Position numbers and translations under genes: made by a program. Positions 1-10,000 of a stretch of DNA of 64,000 nt are shown here, piece after piece. Below the pieces are notes generated by a model that did not search any database, was not told the DNA's origin, and saw nothing but the letters and a program-made list of their open reading frames with translations. This stretch comes from Methylacidimicrobium sp. B4 (GTDB taxonomy: Bacteria; Verrucomicrobiota; Verrucomicrobiia; Methylacidiphilales; Methylacidiphilaceae): NCBI RefSeq assembly GCF_017310545.1, contig NZ_CP066203.1, positions 1,178,001 to 1,242,000 on the forward strand. Direction: 5' to 3'. Positions within the stretch are counted from its first letter, which is position 1; the number at the start of each line of letters is the position of its first letter.

Positions 1-22
1 GCGGCCTCATCTGCTCCGCAGG

Positions 23-682
23 CTACTGGTCCTTCTTTTCCGCCTTCGCTCCGGAGAGGGACCCAAGCTCGTCGACCTTCCATGGCCCGGAATGGCTCCC
101 GCATTCGGCTCGGACCGCCCTCACCGCTTCTTCGTCGATGGCCGAGGCATGATTCCCCCAGGATTGACGCAGGAAGGTCAGGATCGCCGCGATCTTCTCG
201 TCAGTCAGCACGGTTTTCCAGGCGGGCATCATCCCGTTGTACTCGGCTCCCGCGACCGTGACCGGCCCCTGCAGCCCCCCAATCAGGATCGCCGTGAGGA
301 CTCGAGGGTCTCCGCTTACCCATTCCGAACCGGCGACTGGGGGAAACTGGCCGGCCATTCCCTGGCCGTTGGGTTGATGGCAGGCAGCGCAATTGGCTTG
401 GTACTGCTCTCGGCCGAGCGCTGCTGGATCGAGAGCCGGGGCTTTGGCCGCCGCTCCCCCCGAGGCGGTCGCCTCCGCCTCATGCGCCGAAGGCGCTGAG
501 GGCAGGCCGGCAAGGATCCCGCTGGCGTCATAGACGTCCCAGCGAAATCCGCCAGTGTATCGAAGGAAGTAGGCGATCGCGAAGAGCATCACGATCGTCG
601 CAAAGACGACGAACGAGCAGGGGATTTGGTCCCGAGGCCGATCTCCCGGCCCGCGCTTTTCCGGTTCGACTTCCTGATTCAT
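23..682 (-). CDS. membrane-anchored monoheme cytochrome c, CcoP-like, last gene of the ACIII/cbb3-like operon
   Basis: This 219-residue protein has one N-terminal membrane helix (about residues 23-41) and an Ala-rich linker. A single class I cytochrome c domain follows, with heme motif CAACH at residues 98-102 and probable distal Met ligand in GMMPAW near residue 152. It should sit on the periplasmic face and carry electrons. A true CcoP has two hemes, so this is a shortened analogue. Its ATG overlaps the stop of the upstream CcoO-like gene (ATGA at 679-682), which suggests translational coupling. The exact redox partner cannot be read from sequence. Confidence 0.85.
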   Translation of the reverse strand: MNQEVEPEKRGPGDRPRDQIPCSFVVFATIVMLFAIAYFLRYTGGFRWDVYDASGILAGLPSAPSAHEAEATASGGAAAKAPALDPAALGREQYQANCAACHQPNGQGMAGQFPPVAGSEWVSGDPRVLTAILIGGLQGPVTVAGAEYNGMMPAWKTVLTDEKIAAILTFLRQSWGNHASAIDEEAVRAVRAECGSHSGPWKVDELGSLSGAKAEKKDQ

Positions 683-1266
683 TGGGCGTGATCGTTCTCC
701 ACCGACGATGCTCGCTTGAGGGAAAGAAGATAGGCGACGAGCGCCCTCGCCTCTGGCCTGGGTATGACTTGAAATCCATGCGGCGGTGCATCGCGGCCCG
801 AAAGGGGCAAGGCATCGGGCAGTGGCGTCCCGAGCAGCGGGACGCGCGCGTACAGGTACCGGTAGGACGGCATCAGCGAGCCCGGAAAGATTGTTCGTGG
901 ATCATAGAGTAAACGGTAATACCAACGGGCGTCGGTGCGACGCTCTCCCACGTTGGCGAGGTCGGGCCCCAGGCGGAGCACGCCTAGCGGCACGATATGC
1001 TCCTCCCGATACTCGGACGGCGTCGTCCGGTGCGTGCCCCAGCCCCGGGCGATATCCGACCCGAGGTTCGCTGGGCGAACGACCTGCGTGTGGCAGGAAG
1101 CACAGCCGTTGGCCGCATAGATTTCGCCGCCGATGGCCGCTCGCCCGAAGGGCGCTCCGCCGGGTCCGGCCGGCCCGAGCTTCGTCAGGGGCATCCAGAC
1201 GAGAAGAACCCATCCCGCTCCGGTCGCCAGCAGGATCCCGAGGAGCAGACGTTTCGGTTCGGTCAC
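679..1266 (-). CDS. CcoO-like monoheme cytochrome c
   Basis: A 195-residue membrane-anchored cytochrome c resembling cbb3 oxidase subunit II. It has an N-terminal helix, heme motif CASCH (residues 55-59) followed by TQVVRP as in CcoO, a GPDLANVG segment, and a Met ligand in LMPSY near residue 132. The GTG start at 1266 is chosen because it overlaps the TGA of the preceding gene and has AAGGAG about ten bases upstream; the longer frame to 1353 would overlap the neighbour heavily. Genetic coupling to a degenerate subunit I makes a normal oxygen-reducing cbb3 enzyme unlikely. Confidence 0.85.
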   Translation of the reverse strand: MTEPKRLLLGILLATGAGWVLLVWMPLTKLGPAGPGGAPFGRAAIGGEIYAANGCASCHTQVVRPANLGSDIARGWGTHRTTPSEYREEHIVPLGVLRLGPDLANVGERRTDARWYYRLLYDPRTIFPGSLMPSYRYLYARVPLLGTPLPDALPLSGRDAPPHGFQVIPRPEARALVAYLLSLKRASSVENDHAQ

Positions 1267-2720
1267 GGCGTCCGCGCTCCTTCCATCGCTACACCCGGCA
1301 GCGCTGCCTTCTCTCCCTCGCGTCGATTCGACCCGCTTTCCACGAGGAGCCAAAGAAGATGGAGCCCGAAGACCGCGTGAGCCGCCAACAGGGCCGTCGC
1401 CGGGCCAGCCGCGCTACGCAGGAAAGGGAGAAGCGAAAGGATCACCTCATGGATCGGAACCTCGGCATTATCGAGCGCAACCCCTTGGAAAAGCCCACCG
1501 ATGGCGAGCAGGCCGGTCAGGAAGCTGATTCCATAGCTGCTGAGCAGGAAGTGCGCCTTCGCCAATCCCACGGATGGCCAGGAACGGCCGAGCACTCGCG
1601 GCAAGATGGTGTAGAGCAGAGCAAAGAAGGTCATGCCCAAAAAGCCGTACAGGAAGAGCGTCAACTGCGCTTCTTCCAGGACGGTGTAGTGCACGTAGCG
1701 GCTCCATGCCGGCAGGGCCAGCACCGCACCGAGCCCGGCGGCCACCAGGAAGGCGCCCATGCCGAATCGCAGGAAATGCCAGCCGGCATCCCACTGCTTC
1801 CCTTCCACCGGCGCTCTGCGAGCCGCCTCCCAAAATCCCAATCCGATCGCCACCGCCGCCACCCAGAGCAGGAAGCGGGAGGAGACGCCCGACGAAACCA
1901 TCCAGAGGGGGAAGGGTCCGCCCACCAGATGGGCCATTCCGGCAAGATTCGCAAAGAGCACCCAAGCCCAGAAAGCCCGGCGGCCCAGCCCTCCGAAGGC
2001 CGCCGGTCGGCCGAGCAAGCTGGGAAGGAGGAGGAGCACGGTCCCGAGAGCGAACGCCCCCAACCCTGCATAGAGGAGGCCGTCATTGAACCACCATTCG
2101 AGCGATCCAATGGCCACCCCGCGCACCGCCGGATCGTGCAACCAGAGTGCCGCCGCTCCTCCACCCCACGGAATCCAGACAAGTCCCAGAAGCAGGAATC
2201 GCGATGCGAGCGAACCCTCCTCCCACCGGCGCACCAGGAGGGCGACGAGCCACCCCGCGGAAAGGAGATAGGCCATCCCGAGCGAAGGCAGGGAGAATGT
2301 CGGCAATCCAAGCCAGGAGAGAGAACGACTTTCCCCGGCCAACACTCCGGTGATCCCGCTCCACAATCCCAAATTCCAGAGGAAGGACGAGGCGAGAAAC
2401 CAGCGTCCGCCGGGAAGAGAAAGCCTCCCTCCCTTCGTAACGGCCCAAAGAACCGCACAGAGCCCCATGGGGATGCCGAATCCGTAGACGAAGCTCAGGA
2501 AAGCCGCCGGGCTGATCCGTCCGAAGGTGAGCCAACCCCAGGTGCCCAAAAATCGGGGATCGACGAGCTTGAGGCTGCCGAGCAGCGCCAGAATGCTCGC
2601 TACCCAGAGCCAGACGGCCGCCGGGGCAACCAGCCCAAGGACGGGGACGCGCAAGGGCGATCCCTCGTCCCCGGTTCCAGCCCTTACCGGCATCTCCTCG
2701 GATTCAGAAGCTTCTGCCAT
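1263..2720 (-). CDS. CcoN-like heme-copper oxidase subunit I homologue lacking most metal ligands
   Basis: A polytopic membrane protein of 485 residues that can be matched by eye along its length to cbb3 subunit I (CcoN). Shared landmarks are TFGR near residue 66, EWWF near 208, HYT near 344 and a late HF...FQG block. The positions that hold the heme and CuB histidines in CcoN carry Ala (about 73), Asp (213), Ala (263), Gln (352) and Thr (354); only His264 remains. It is therefore predicted not to reduce oxygen and may be structural. The ATG at 2720 is preceded by GGAGG at good spacing. The gene lies between a small membrane protein and a CcoO-like cytochrome. Confidence 0.8.
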   Translation of the reverse strand: MAEASESEEMPVRAGTGDEGSPLRVPVLGLVAPAAVWLWVASILALLGSLKLVDPRFLGTWGWLTFGRISPAAFLSFVYGFGIPMGLCAVLWAVTKGGRLSLPGGRWFLASSFLWNLGLWSGITGVLAGESRSLSWLGLPTFSLPSLGMAYLLSAGWLVALLVRRWEEGSLASRFLLLGLVWIPWGGGAAALWLHDPAVRGVAIGSLEWWFNDGLLYAGLGAFALGTVLLLLPSLLGRPAAFGGLGRRAFWAWVLFANLAGMAHLVGGPFPLWMVSSGVSSRFLLWVAAVAIGLGFWEAARRAPVEGKQWDAGWHFLRFGMGAFLVAAGLGAVLALPAWSRYVHYTVLEEAQLTLFLYGFLGMTFFALLYTILPRVLGRSWPSVGLAKAHFLLSSYGISFLTGLLAIGGLFQGVALDNAEVPIHEVILSLLPFLRSAAGPATALLAAHAVFGLHLLWLLVESGSNRREGEKAALPGVAMEGARTP

Positions 2721-2739
2721 GATTCCCATTCCTCCGCCA

Positions 2740-3150
2740 TCAGGGTTTTGGAGCGGAAGAAGGCGGTTGTCGCAAGAGAGCACCGGGGAGAAGCACCTTC
2801 GACGGGCCGACTTCCTTACTCTTCAGCCGCTCTTCTTCCAACTCCATCGCCCGCTCGATGGGCAGGGCAACAACCCCTTTGCCCCGATCGATCCACTGGT
2901 ATCGGCCCAGCATTTCCCGATCGGCCTTGCGCAAGGCTTCGAGCCGACTGACCCGCTCGGCCAACTCCTGCTTCGCGTCCCTTTCCTCCGCCTGCGTCAA
3001 GCTCCGGGTGACCAGAAAGACGCCTACAGTCGGCCACACGAGCAGAAACACCCCCCACCAGTACGCCATCATGCCCGGAGATCGCTTCCCGCTAGAAGGC
3101 TTGCGAACGGCTTTCGCTTCCCCTCTGCTGCCATCGTCCTCGTTCGGCAT
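2740..3150 (-). CDS. small single-helix membrane protein of the ACIII operon
   Basis: A 136-residue protein with one membrane helix (about residues 27-48), then a charged helical segment and a motif reading YQWIDRGKGVVALPIERAME. Similar W-D-K/R-x-K-G-V-x-x-P-I-x-x-A-M segments occur in small proteins next to cytochrome oxidase and ACIII genes, which suggests an assembly or accessory role (inference). An ideal AGGAGG lies six bases before the ATG. It starts 12 bases after actF. No enzymatic motif is visible. Confidence 0.7.
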   Translation of the reverse strand: MPNEDDGSRGEAKAVRKPSSGKRSPGMMAYWWGVFLLVWPTVGVFLVTRSLTQAEERDAKQELAERVSRLEALRKADREMLGRYQWIDRGKGVVALPIERAMELEEERLKSKEVGPSKVLLPGALLRQPPSSAPKP

Positions 3151-3162
3151 GCGGGTCCTCCT

Positions 3163-4371
3163 CTAGCTGACGACCTCCAGCGACTCGCGCAGGCGGGGGT
3201 CGTGCTTGGGATAGAGCTCGCAGGAAACGAGCCGCCGCAAGAATGCGCCCGTCATGAGGCACGCCATTCCCACCCAGACAACGACCTCGAGCACCCCGAT
3301 CGCTACCCCTTTTTCGAAGACCCCAGGAAGGATGAGCCAATAGAGCTCGCCCGCCTGCATCAGAAGCACCCACGATGCGGCCAGTGCGAGCATTTTCGGG
3401 TTGCGCTTGGTCGCCTGCGAGAGAAGCAGGAGAAAGGGCACGAAGAATCGGCCGAGCACCAGGCCGATCGCAAACCAGTTCCAGCTTCCCCGGTTGCGCT
3501 GGATGAAGAAATAGGTCTCCTCGGGGATATTGGCATACCAGATCAACATATATTGGCTGAAGGCGAAATAGCCCCAAAGGGCGGTGAAGGCAAAGAGCAG
3601 CTTGCCCAGGAGGTGGAGATGTTCTTCGGTCATCTGCGGCAGGTGGCCCTTTCCCCGCAGCCAAAGAAGGATCAGAGTCCACAGAGCCAGGCTCCCACCG
3701 GCCGCTCCCACGAAGACAAAACCTCCCCAGAGGGTCGAGCCCCAGCGGAAGTCGAGCCCCATCAGCCAGTCGATCGCCGCAAAGGTCATGCAGGCGCCAT
3801 AGACGACGAGAAGGCCGTAGGAGAGCTTCTGCATGCGCACCGTGTGCCATGGATCGCCGTCGCCATCCTGGCTGCGGGAGCCGTTCCAGAGAAAGCGAGC
3901 GACAACGATCCAAAAGGTGAAGAACAATACCGCCCGGATTGTGAAAAACGGCAGGTTGAGGTAGGCCGACTTCGCTTGCAGCGCCCGGTCGTGAGCGAGG
4001 GCGGGACTCGTCCACTCGTAGAGATAATGGCCCCAAAAGGCGTCCCAGAGGATCGGCAGAAAGAGCAACGCGACCCACGGGAAGAGGCTCGCGACGTTTT
4101 CCACCTGCCGGCGTAGGAGGGCTCCCCATCCCGCATTGGTCACGTAGTGGAGCAGCACCCAGAAGAGCGCTCCGGCACAGAGGCTGAAAAAGAAAAAGAA
4201 GGAAAAGAGCCAGCCATGGAAAAATTCCTTCGGGTGCCACCAGGCTCCGGCGAATGAGGCCGTCAGGAGCAGAGCGCCCGCGCGTTGGAGTCGCCCGCCG
4301 AGCGCCTGGATTTGCGCCGCCGGAAGAGGAACGGAGGGGCGAAGCTCGGGAGCAGATTCAGTGTGACCCAT
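3163..4371 (-). CDS. actF: alternative complex III subunit ActF
   Basis: A polytopic integral membrane protein of 402 residues, about ten helices, resembling ActF of alternative complex III, the quinol:electron-acceptor oxidoreductase that replaces bc1. Landmarks include an FHGWLFSF segment, WGHYLYEW, FAAIDWLMGLD, the FAFSQYMLIWYANIPEE block and a late PFLLLLSQATKRNP. ActF resembles the quinol-binding ActC/NrfD fold but carries no cofactor. The ATG at 4371 follows the actE stop by two bases; the frame stays open upstream, but that part is antisense-like sequence inside actE. Confidence 0.92.
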   Translation of the reverse strand: MGHTESAPELRPSVPLPAAQIQALGGRLQRAGALLLTASFAGAWWHPKEFFHGWLFSFFFFFSLCAGALFWVLLHYVTNAGWGALLRRQVENVASLFPWVALLFLPILWDAFWGHYLYEWTSPALAHDRALQAKSAYLNLPFFTIRAVLFFTFWIVVARFLWNGSRSQDGDGDPWHTVRMQKLSYGLLVVYGACMTFAAIDWLMGLDFRWGSTLWGGFVFVGAAGGSLALWTLILLWLRGKGHLPQMTEEHLHLLGKLLFAFTALWGYFAFSQYMLIWYANIPEETYFFIQRNRGSWNWFAIGLVLGRFFVPFLLLLSQATKRNPKMLALAASWVLLMQAGELYWLILPGVFEKGVAIGVLEVVVWVGMACLMTGAFLRRLVSCELYPKHDPRLRESLEVVS

Positions 4372-4373
4372 CG

Positions 4374-4985
4374 CTATTTCCCCTCCAGCTCCGGCCGCTC
4401 CGCAATCGGGACGTCCGCAAGCGTCGCATTTTGACTGAGCTGCAAGGCCCGGATGTAGGCGACGACGGTCCAGCGCTCTTCCACGCTCAGGTTGGCTCCG
4501 TATCCCAGCATCAGCCCCTGTCCGTGGGTGATGACGTAGAAGATCTGACCGTCCGGCATCTGCCGGGTGTGATCCGAATGGTAGTTGGGCACTCCGACAA
4601 GGCCGTACTGGGTCGCAATGCCGTTTCCCGATCCCGCCGCTCCGTGACAGGCGCTGCAAAAGATTTCAAACCGTTCCTTCCCCTTCTTGAGCGTTTCGGC
4701 GGTCACGGAAATAGGGATCCCATCCCCCCAGTAATCTCCGATCATCCCGGTGTTCAGGTAGGGCTGATCGACCGGATCGCTCGTCGGAACCGTCCCCGTT
4801 ACGGGGTAGCGGCTTGCCCGGCGATCGGGAAAGAAGAGGCTGGGAGCCTGCTCCTTCACTTTGGCCTGTCGCACCATGTCGGGAAAAATTTCGATGGGGT
4901 TGCGCGTCGTCTTGGTACCGCGGAATCCCGTGACGCTGACCACCGCAAACACAAGGCAGGCGAGGAACAAGAGGAAGGTACGCAT
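4374..4985 (-). CDS. actE: alternative complex III monoheme cytochrome c ActE
   Basis: An exported cytochrome c of 203 residues. It has a hydrophobic signal or anchor at residues 3-20, one heme motif CSACH (110-114) and a distal Met probably in QGLMLGYG. It should accept electrons from ActA/ActB and pass them to the terminal oxidase or a soluble carrier. The start at 4985 gives a clean signal sequence and sits 13 bases after the actCD stop; a start at 5111 would add a charged, non-signal-like extension. It is followed two bases later by actF. Confidence 0.92.
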   Translation of the reverse strand: MRTFLLFLACLVFAVVSVTGFRGTKTTRNPIEIFPDMVRQAKVKEQAPSLFFPDRRASRYPVTGTVPTSDPVDQPYLNTGMIGDYWGDGIPISVTAETLKKGKERFEIFCSACHGAAGSGNGIATQYGLVGVPNYHSDHTRQMPDGQIFYVITHGQGLMLGYGANLSVEERWTVVAYIRALQLSQNATLADVPIAERPELEGK

Positions 4986-4998
4986 GTTTCCGGGCAGC

Positions 4999-7014
4999 CT
5001 ATCGAGGAATATAGGTGAGTCGTCTCCCTCCCAAACGTTCCAGGAATTCCCGGCTTTCGGCCGGCGAGAACGCGGGATCCCTCGCTTCGATGACGAGGAA
5101 GAATCCGTCATCGGTCGCTCGTCGAGAAAGCTCCCCCCAATTCCAGACCGGATGGTGAGGTCGCGGAAGCCGCGAGAGAAGGACGACGGCCAGAAAGCCG
5201 CTGAATGCGGCGAAAAGAATGGTCAGCTCGAGCAAAACGGGGACGAAAGCGGGGAGGCTGAAGTAGGGCTTGCCTTGGACGACGGTCGCGTAGAAAAGGC
5301 CCTGCAGTTGACCGGTCGTCAAGCTTCGAAGCAATTCGGGGCGCGGGACTGAGGTGGCCGTCACCATGGCAATCCCAATGAGGAGGCCCAGCAAACCTCC
5401 CATCAACACGAAAAAGGAGACACGGGATTTGGGAAGGCGCATCGCCTGCTCCATGCCATGAATGGGATGGGGCGCATAGGCATCCCACCAGACGTATCCT
5501 TTCTTTCGGGTCTCCTCGCTCGCCCTTCGCAGATCCTCTTCCGAGGAAAATTCCGCTCCCAATCCGTAGATCTCCCGGCTCGGCAGCAAGGGTTCCGGCT
5601 CATCGAACGGGGCTTCCGGCTCCCGCGGCCGACGCGGCTTCGCCAGCAGGGTCTTGATCTCCGCGATGGAGATCGCGGGCAAGACGCGCAGAAAGAGCAG
5701 GAAGAGGAAAAAGAAGAGGCCAACGCTGCCGAAGAAGAGCCCCCAATCGACCCAGGTCGGGAGATAGTGGCGCCAAGAGGAAGGCAGAAAATCCCGCTCG
5801 AGGCTGACCACAATGATCGAATAGCGCTCGAACCACATGCCGACGTTGATGAGCACCGATGCCGTCCAGAGGATCCACGGATGGATTCGAGGGAGCCGGA
5901 ACCAGAAGATCTGAGGTAGGAGGACGTTGAATCCGAACATGAAGAAGTAGGTCGCGCAGTCGGGGCCCGTGATCCGATTCCAGAACGTGTATCGTTCGTA
6001 GGGATTGGCTCCGTACCAGGCCATGAAGAGCTCGATCAGATAGGAGTAGCCAACCAGCGATCCCGTCGCCAAGAGCACCTTCGCCATATTGTCCAGGTGC
6101 TTCTCCGTAATCATGTCCTTGAGGCGAGGATAGGCGGCGCGCAGCGGAACCATGAGCGTGACGATCATCGCGAACCCGCTGAAGATGGCTCCCGTAATGA
6201 AATCGGGTGGGAAGATGGTCGTATGCCATCCCGGCAGCACGGTCGTCGCGAAGTCGGTGGAGACCACCGAGGCGACCGAAATCACAAGGACGCTCACCAC
6301 GCCCGCGATGCAGAGGTATCCCGCCTCGTAGTGACGCCACGCCCGAAGCGAACCCGTCCATCCCCAGCAGAGCACGTGGTAGAGGCGTTTCTTCCACAGC
6401 TTGGTCGCCCGGTCCCGAAGGGAGGCGATATCGGGAAGCAGGCCGAAATACCAGAACAGGCAAGAGACAGTGAAATAGGTTCCCACGGCAAACTCGTCCC
6501 AGAGGAGAGGAGCGCGGAAGTTCTGCCAGACCGCGTACGATTCCGGGACCGGCACCATGTACCAGAACATCCATTGTCGCCCGATGTGGAAGAGGGGGAA
6601 GACCGCCGCGCAGAGGACGGCGAAGATCGTCATGGCCTCGGCGGCCCGATTCACCGAGTTCCGCCACCGTTGGCGCGTGAAGAGCAAGATCGCCGAGATC
6701 AAGGTGCCGGCATGCCCGATCTCGATCCAGAAGACGAAGTTGAGAATGGCCACACCCCAAAAGACCGGGCTCTGCAGCCCCCAGACACCCAAGCCCGTGC
6801 TGATGAAATAGACGACGACCAGCGGCACCGCTCCCGCCAAGACTCCGAAAGCCACTACGGCAAGCCACCACCAGAGGGGAGCCGGCTTTTCCACCACGGA
6901 GCAGACCGCGTCGTTTACCCAAGAAGCTTCCCTCTCGTTCAAGACGAGCGCCGGGCGCGCCAGAAGCTCCCGACCGCTTTCCGCTCTATCGACCGCGTTC
7001 TCCACCCTCGGCAT
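4999..7014 (-). CDS. actC: alternative complex III ActC-ActD fusion protein
   Basis: One 671-residue frame encodes two subunits that are separate in most described complexes. Residues about 1-470 are an NrfD/PsrC-family quinol-oxidising membrane subunit (ActC), including EIGHAGTLISAILL and the PFERY-like NPYERYTFWNR region. The C-terminal ~180 residues are ActD (DUF3341), recognisable by the GYVWWDAYAPHPIHGME block, two helices and a C-terminal DGFFLVIEA segment. No stop or frameshift separates them. The ATG at 7014 has GGAAGGA six bases upstream, better spaced than the ATG at 7020. It is followed by actE. Confidence 0.9.
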   Translation of the reverse strand: MPRVENAVDRAESGRELLARPALVLNEREASWVNDAVCSVVEKPAPLWWWLAVVAFGVLAGAVPLVVVYFISTGLGVWGLQSPVFWGVAILNFVFWIEIGHAGTLISAILLFTRQRWRNSVNRAAEAMTIFAVLCAAVFPLFHIGRQWMFWYMVPVPESYAVWQNFRAPLLWDEFAVGTYFTVSCLFWYFGLLPDIASLRDRATKLWKKRLYHVLCWGWTGSLRAWRHYEAGYLCIAGVVSVLVISVASVVSTDFATTVLPGWHTTIFPPDFITGAIFSGFAMIVTLMVPLRAAYPRLKDMITEKHLDNMAKVLLATGSLVGYSYLIELFMAWYGANPYERYTFWNRITGPDCATYFFMFGFNVLLPQIFWFRLPRIHPWILWTASVLINVGMWFERYSIIVVSLERDFLPSSWRHYLPTWVDWGLFFGSVGLFFFLFLLFLRVLPAISIAEIKTLLAKPRRPREPEAPFDEPEPLLPSREIYGLGAEFSSEEDLRRASEETRKKGYVWWDAYAPHPIHGMEQAMRLPKSRVSFFVLMGGLLGLLIGIAMVTATSVPRPELLRSLTTGQLQGLFYATVVQGKPYFSLPAFVPVLLELTILFAAFSGFLAVVLLSRLPRPHHPVWNWGELSRRATDDGFFLVIEARDPAFSPAESREFLERLGGRRLTYIPR

Positions 7015-7040
7015 CTTCATTCCTTCCCTTAGTGCTCTGC

Positions 7041-10000
7041 TCAGCCCGCACGACGGCTCGTATCCCCGATCGGTCCTTCCGGCTCTCGCGCGCTTGGGCG
7101 GTCCTCCCCTGCCCCGAGATCGGGATTCGGATTGCGGACCCGCGCCAGATAAGAAACGCGCGGGCGCACGTTGAGAAATTCCAATACCCGATAAGCTCGA
7201 GAGTCCGCCTTCCAGCGAGAAACTTGGCTTTCCGGATCCGCCAGATCTCCGAAGACGATCGCTCCGGCGGGACAGGCCTCTTGGCAAGCCGTCCGCACGC
7301 TATCCCGAGGAATGGGTTGCGGCACGCCGTCGCGGGCCCGGACAAGAGTAGCAATCTTGGCTTCCTCGACCCGTTGGACGCAAAAGGTGCACTTTTCCAT
7401 CACTCCCCGCATCCGGACAGTCACGTTGGGATTGCGCTGCATCTGGATGGTCAGGGGGCTTCCCAGGGCGCCGAACGGGCCCAGGTAGAGATTTCCCACC
7501 GACCATGGACCGATCTTTTTCGTCTTCAGGACGTCGCGCTTGTTGAAATCGAAGAAATTGAAGCGACGCACCTTGTAAGGGCAATTCGCCGCGCAGGCCC
7601 GCGTGCCGATGCACCGATTGTACGCCATCACGTTGAGCCCCTCCTCGCTGTGTACGGTCGCATTCACGGGGCAGACCGCTTCGCAGGGAGCGTTCTCGCA
7701 CTGTTGGCAGAGCATCGGCTCGGGCATCGTGCGCAGATCGGCCTCGGTGCCCAGAAAATACCGGTCGATACGGATCCACTGCATGATCCGGCCACGGATC
7801 ACCTGCCCCTTGCCCACGATCGGCACATTGTTCTCACTCTGGCAGGCGATGACGCAGGCATTGCATCCCACGCAGCTCCCCAGGTCGATCACCATTCCCC
7901 ACTGGTAAGCGCCCTTGCTTACCCCTTCGGTATACGCGGGCCCGGGCTGCTTGGCGCCGTAAGGGTTGGGATAGATCGAAACCTCCGGGACCGATCGTGC
8001 CTCCCCATCCTCTCGCTTGGCGAAATCGGGTACCGCACGATACTCGGCCAGGCTTCCCTCCCGCACCAAGCCCCGATTGCCGGGATCCCCGTGGATCTGC
8101 GACTGTGCGATGGGGTAGCTCCTCCCGGACCGAATCGCCGAAACCCCCGAGGCGTAGCGCAAGGTCTCCCGAGACCGGAGCAAGTAGGCATTGAACCCAT
8201 GGCCTTGCGCCACTCTCCCGCCGAAGGAGCGTCCGTATCCGAGAGCGAGCGAAAGAGCGTTCTCGGCATGCCCCGGAACGACGAGTGCTGCGGCTTCCAG
8301 TCGGCGGCCGCCGCTTTCCAGCAGCAGCAGCTCCGCCTGCCGGGAATCTCCGCCGCTGGAGGAGAGCCCCAGCTTGCGAGCCGTTTGCGGGCCCAGGAGG
8401 ACCGCATTGTCCCAAGTGAGCTTCGTAATGAAATCCGGTAGCTCCTGCAGCCAGCCGTTGTTAGCCTGGCGCCCGTCGCCGATTTTCGTGCAGGGATAGA
8501 AGGAAAGCTCGAGCCCGTGCGCTGCCGGCCTTCGAGCCAGATCCTTCGCAACTACGGGCTCTGCCTGATCCCAGCGCGGCTCGGGAGAGAGCGGACTGGG
8601 GGCACTTCCCGGCCAGAATCCGTCGTGGAGGCACCGCCGCCATGCTTCCGTTCGATCCTTTTCCTCGACGCGGCAGAGCCGCACGAAGCTCTCCTGCACC
8701 CTTCTCGCCGCGATGGGCAAGGGCAGGAGGGGAGGCCCTCCGGCAAGGGGAGGCTGCGAAAGCTGCATCGGGTTCGCTTCTTCCGGCACCGCCAAGGCGT
8801 CTGTCTCTCCGCACAAGGCGGCCAGAACCTCAATCTCTGAGAGGGCGCCGAAAAGAGGCAGGATCATGGGCTGCGCGCTCAGGTAGGTCCCATCGGGCCC
8901 GAAGGCATCTCCCCAGCTCTCCAGATAATGAGCCATGGGAGCATGCCAGTGGCTTGCCTGCGCGGTCTCGTCCGCTAAAAGTCCGAGATGGATGACCTGC
9001 GGCACGCTCCGCTGCAGCCGCAGCCAGTCGAGATCCACCGGCGCCGTATAGGCCGGATTGGCTCCGAGAATCAGAAGGGCACGGACATCTTCCTTCCGGA
9101 TCTGCTCCGCAAGCGACTCGAGCGACTCTGCCTCGTCCTCCAAGGCCGGAATCAGATCGAGAGCCGAGCGCTTTTCGAACGCCAGGTTCATCGTCAAGGC
9201 CAGCAGGGCCGCAGGCGCGGGAAAGTCCCGACCCATGACGATGAGAGGACGCTTGGCTCGGAAGAGATCCTGGGCGACGGCCTTCGCCCACTTCCGCACC
9301 GGCTCCCCCCAATCCTCCGCCACCACCCGGCCGAAGGGGTCGAGCTGCGCGAGCCCGGCAGCCGCGAGCTCGCGCGCCACCAAGGCGAGAAAGGCCGCCT
9401 GATCTCCCGCCCGCAAAGCGAGCCGGTGATCGGCGATCGCGCCCGTGGAAGTCAGCCGCTCTTCGACCGCGTAAATCCGGCTCATCCCATCCCCTGGATT
9501 CAGCAGCCTGCGGCGCGCGGCAATCCCGCGCACGGCCCACGGCCCTTCCTGGTCCCCCGAAGCAAAGTCGCAGCCGATGGAAAGAATGACGTCGGCTTCC
9601 GCCCAACGCGGAAGAAGCGTCAACCGTTCCCCAAAGAGCTGCCGGGTCGCGGCAAAGCGGTCCCTATTCCCCAGCGGACTGTAGGTGCAGAGAATCGCTT
9701 CCGGATAGCGCTTCCGGAACTCCTCCCGGAGGCCGGCGAGGGTGGGAGAGACAGTCGGCTCGACGACGACCGCAAGCCCCGCCCCCTTGGTTTCTCGCCA
9801 GGAGCCGATCGACTTGCCCAGGAGCTCGACAAACCGCTGGCGCGTCGCAGGGTAGCCATTCTCCAGGAAGCCCACCGCCCGATCTGGATCGTAAAGATCG
9901 AGGATGGAAGCTTGAAGCTGAGGGGTGAGCCCCGCATCGGAAATAATCCGGTTCGCTTCCAGGTGCGTCGGCCGACCCTCATAGGTCGTCACGAAGAGTG

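Noticed and set aside
1-10. Possible minus-strand start codon (ATG at 8-10) of a further operon gene
   Set aside because: It lies 13 bases after the CcoP-like stop and has GGAG upstream, but only three codons are visible, so nothing can be claimed.
786-2951. 721-codon open frame on the plus strand
   Set aside because: It is antisense to the cbb3-like genes, has Arg/Pro/Gly-rich composition and no domain; GC-rich genes often leave the opposite strand open.
2527-4116. 529-codon open frame on the plus strand
   Set aside because: Antisense to actF and the small membrane protein gene, with no recognisable domain.
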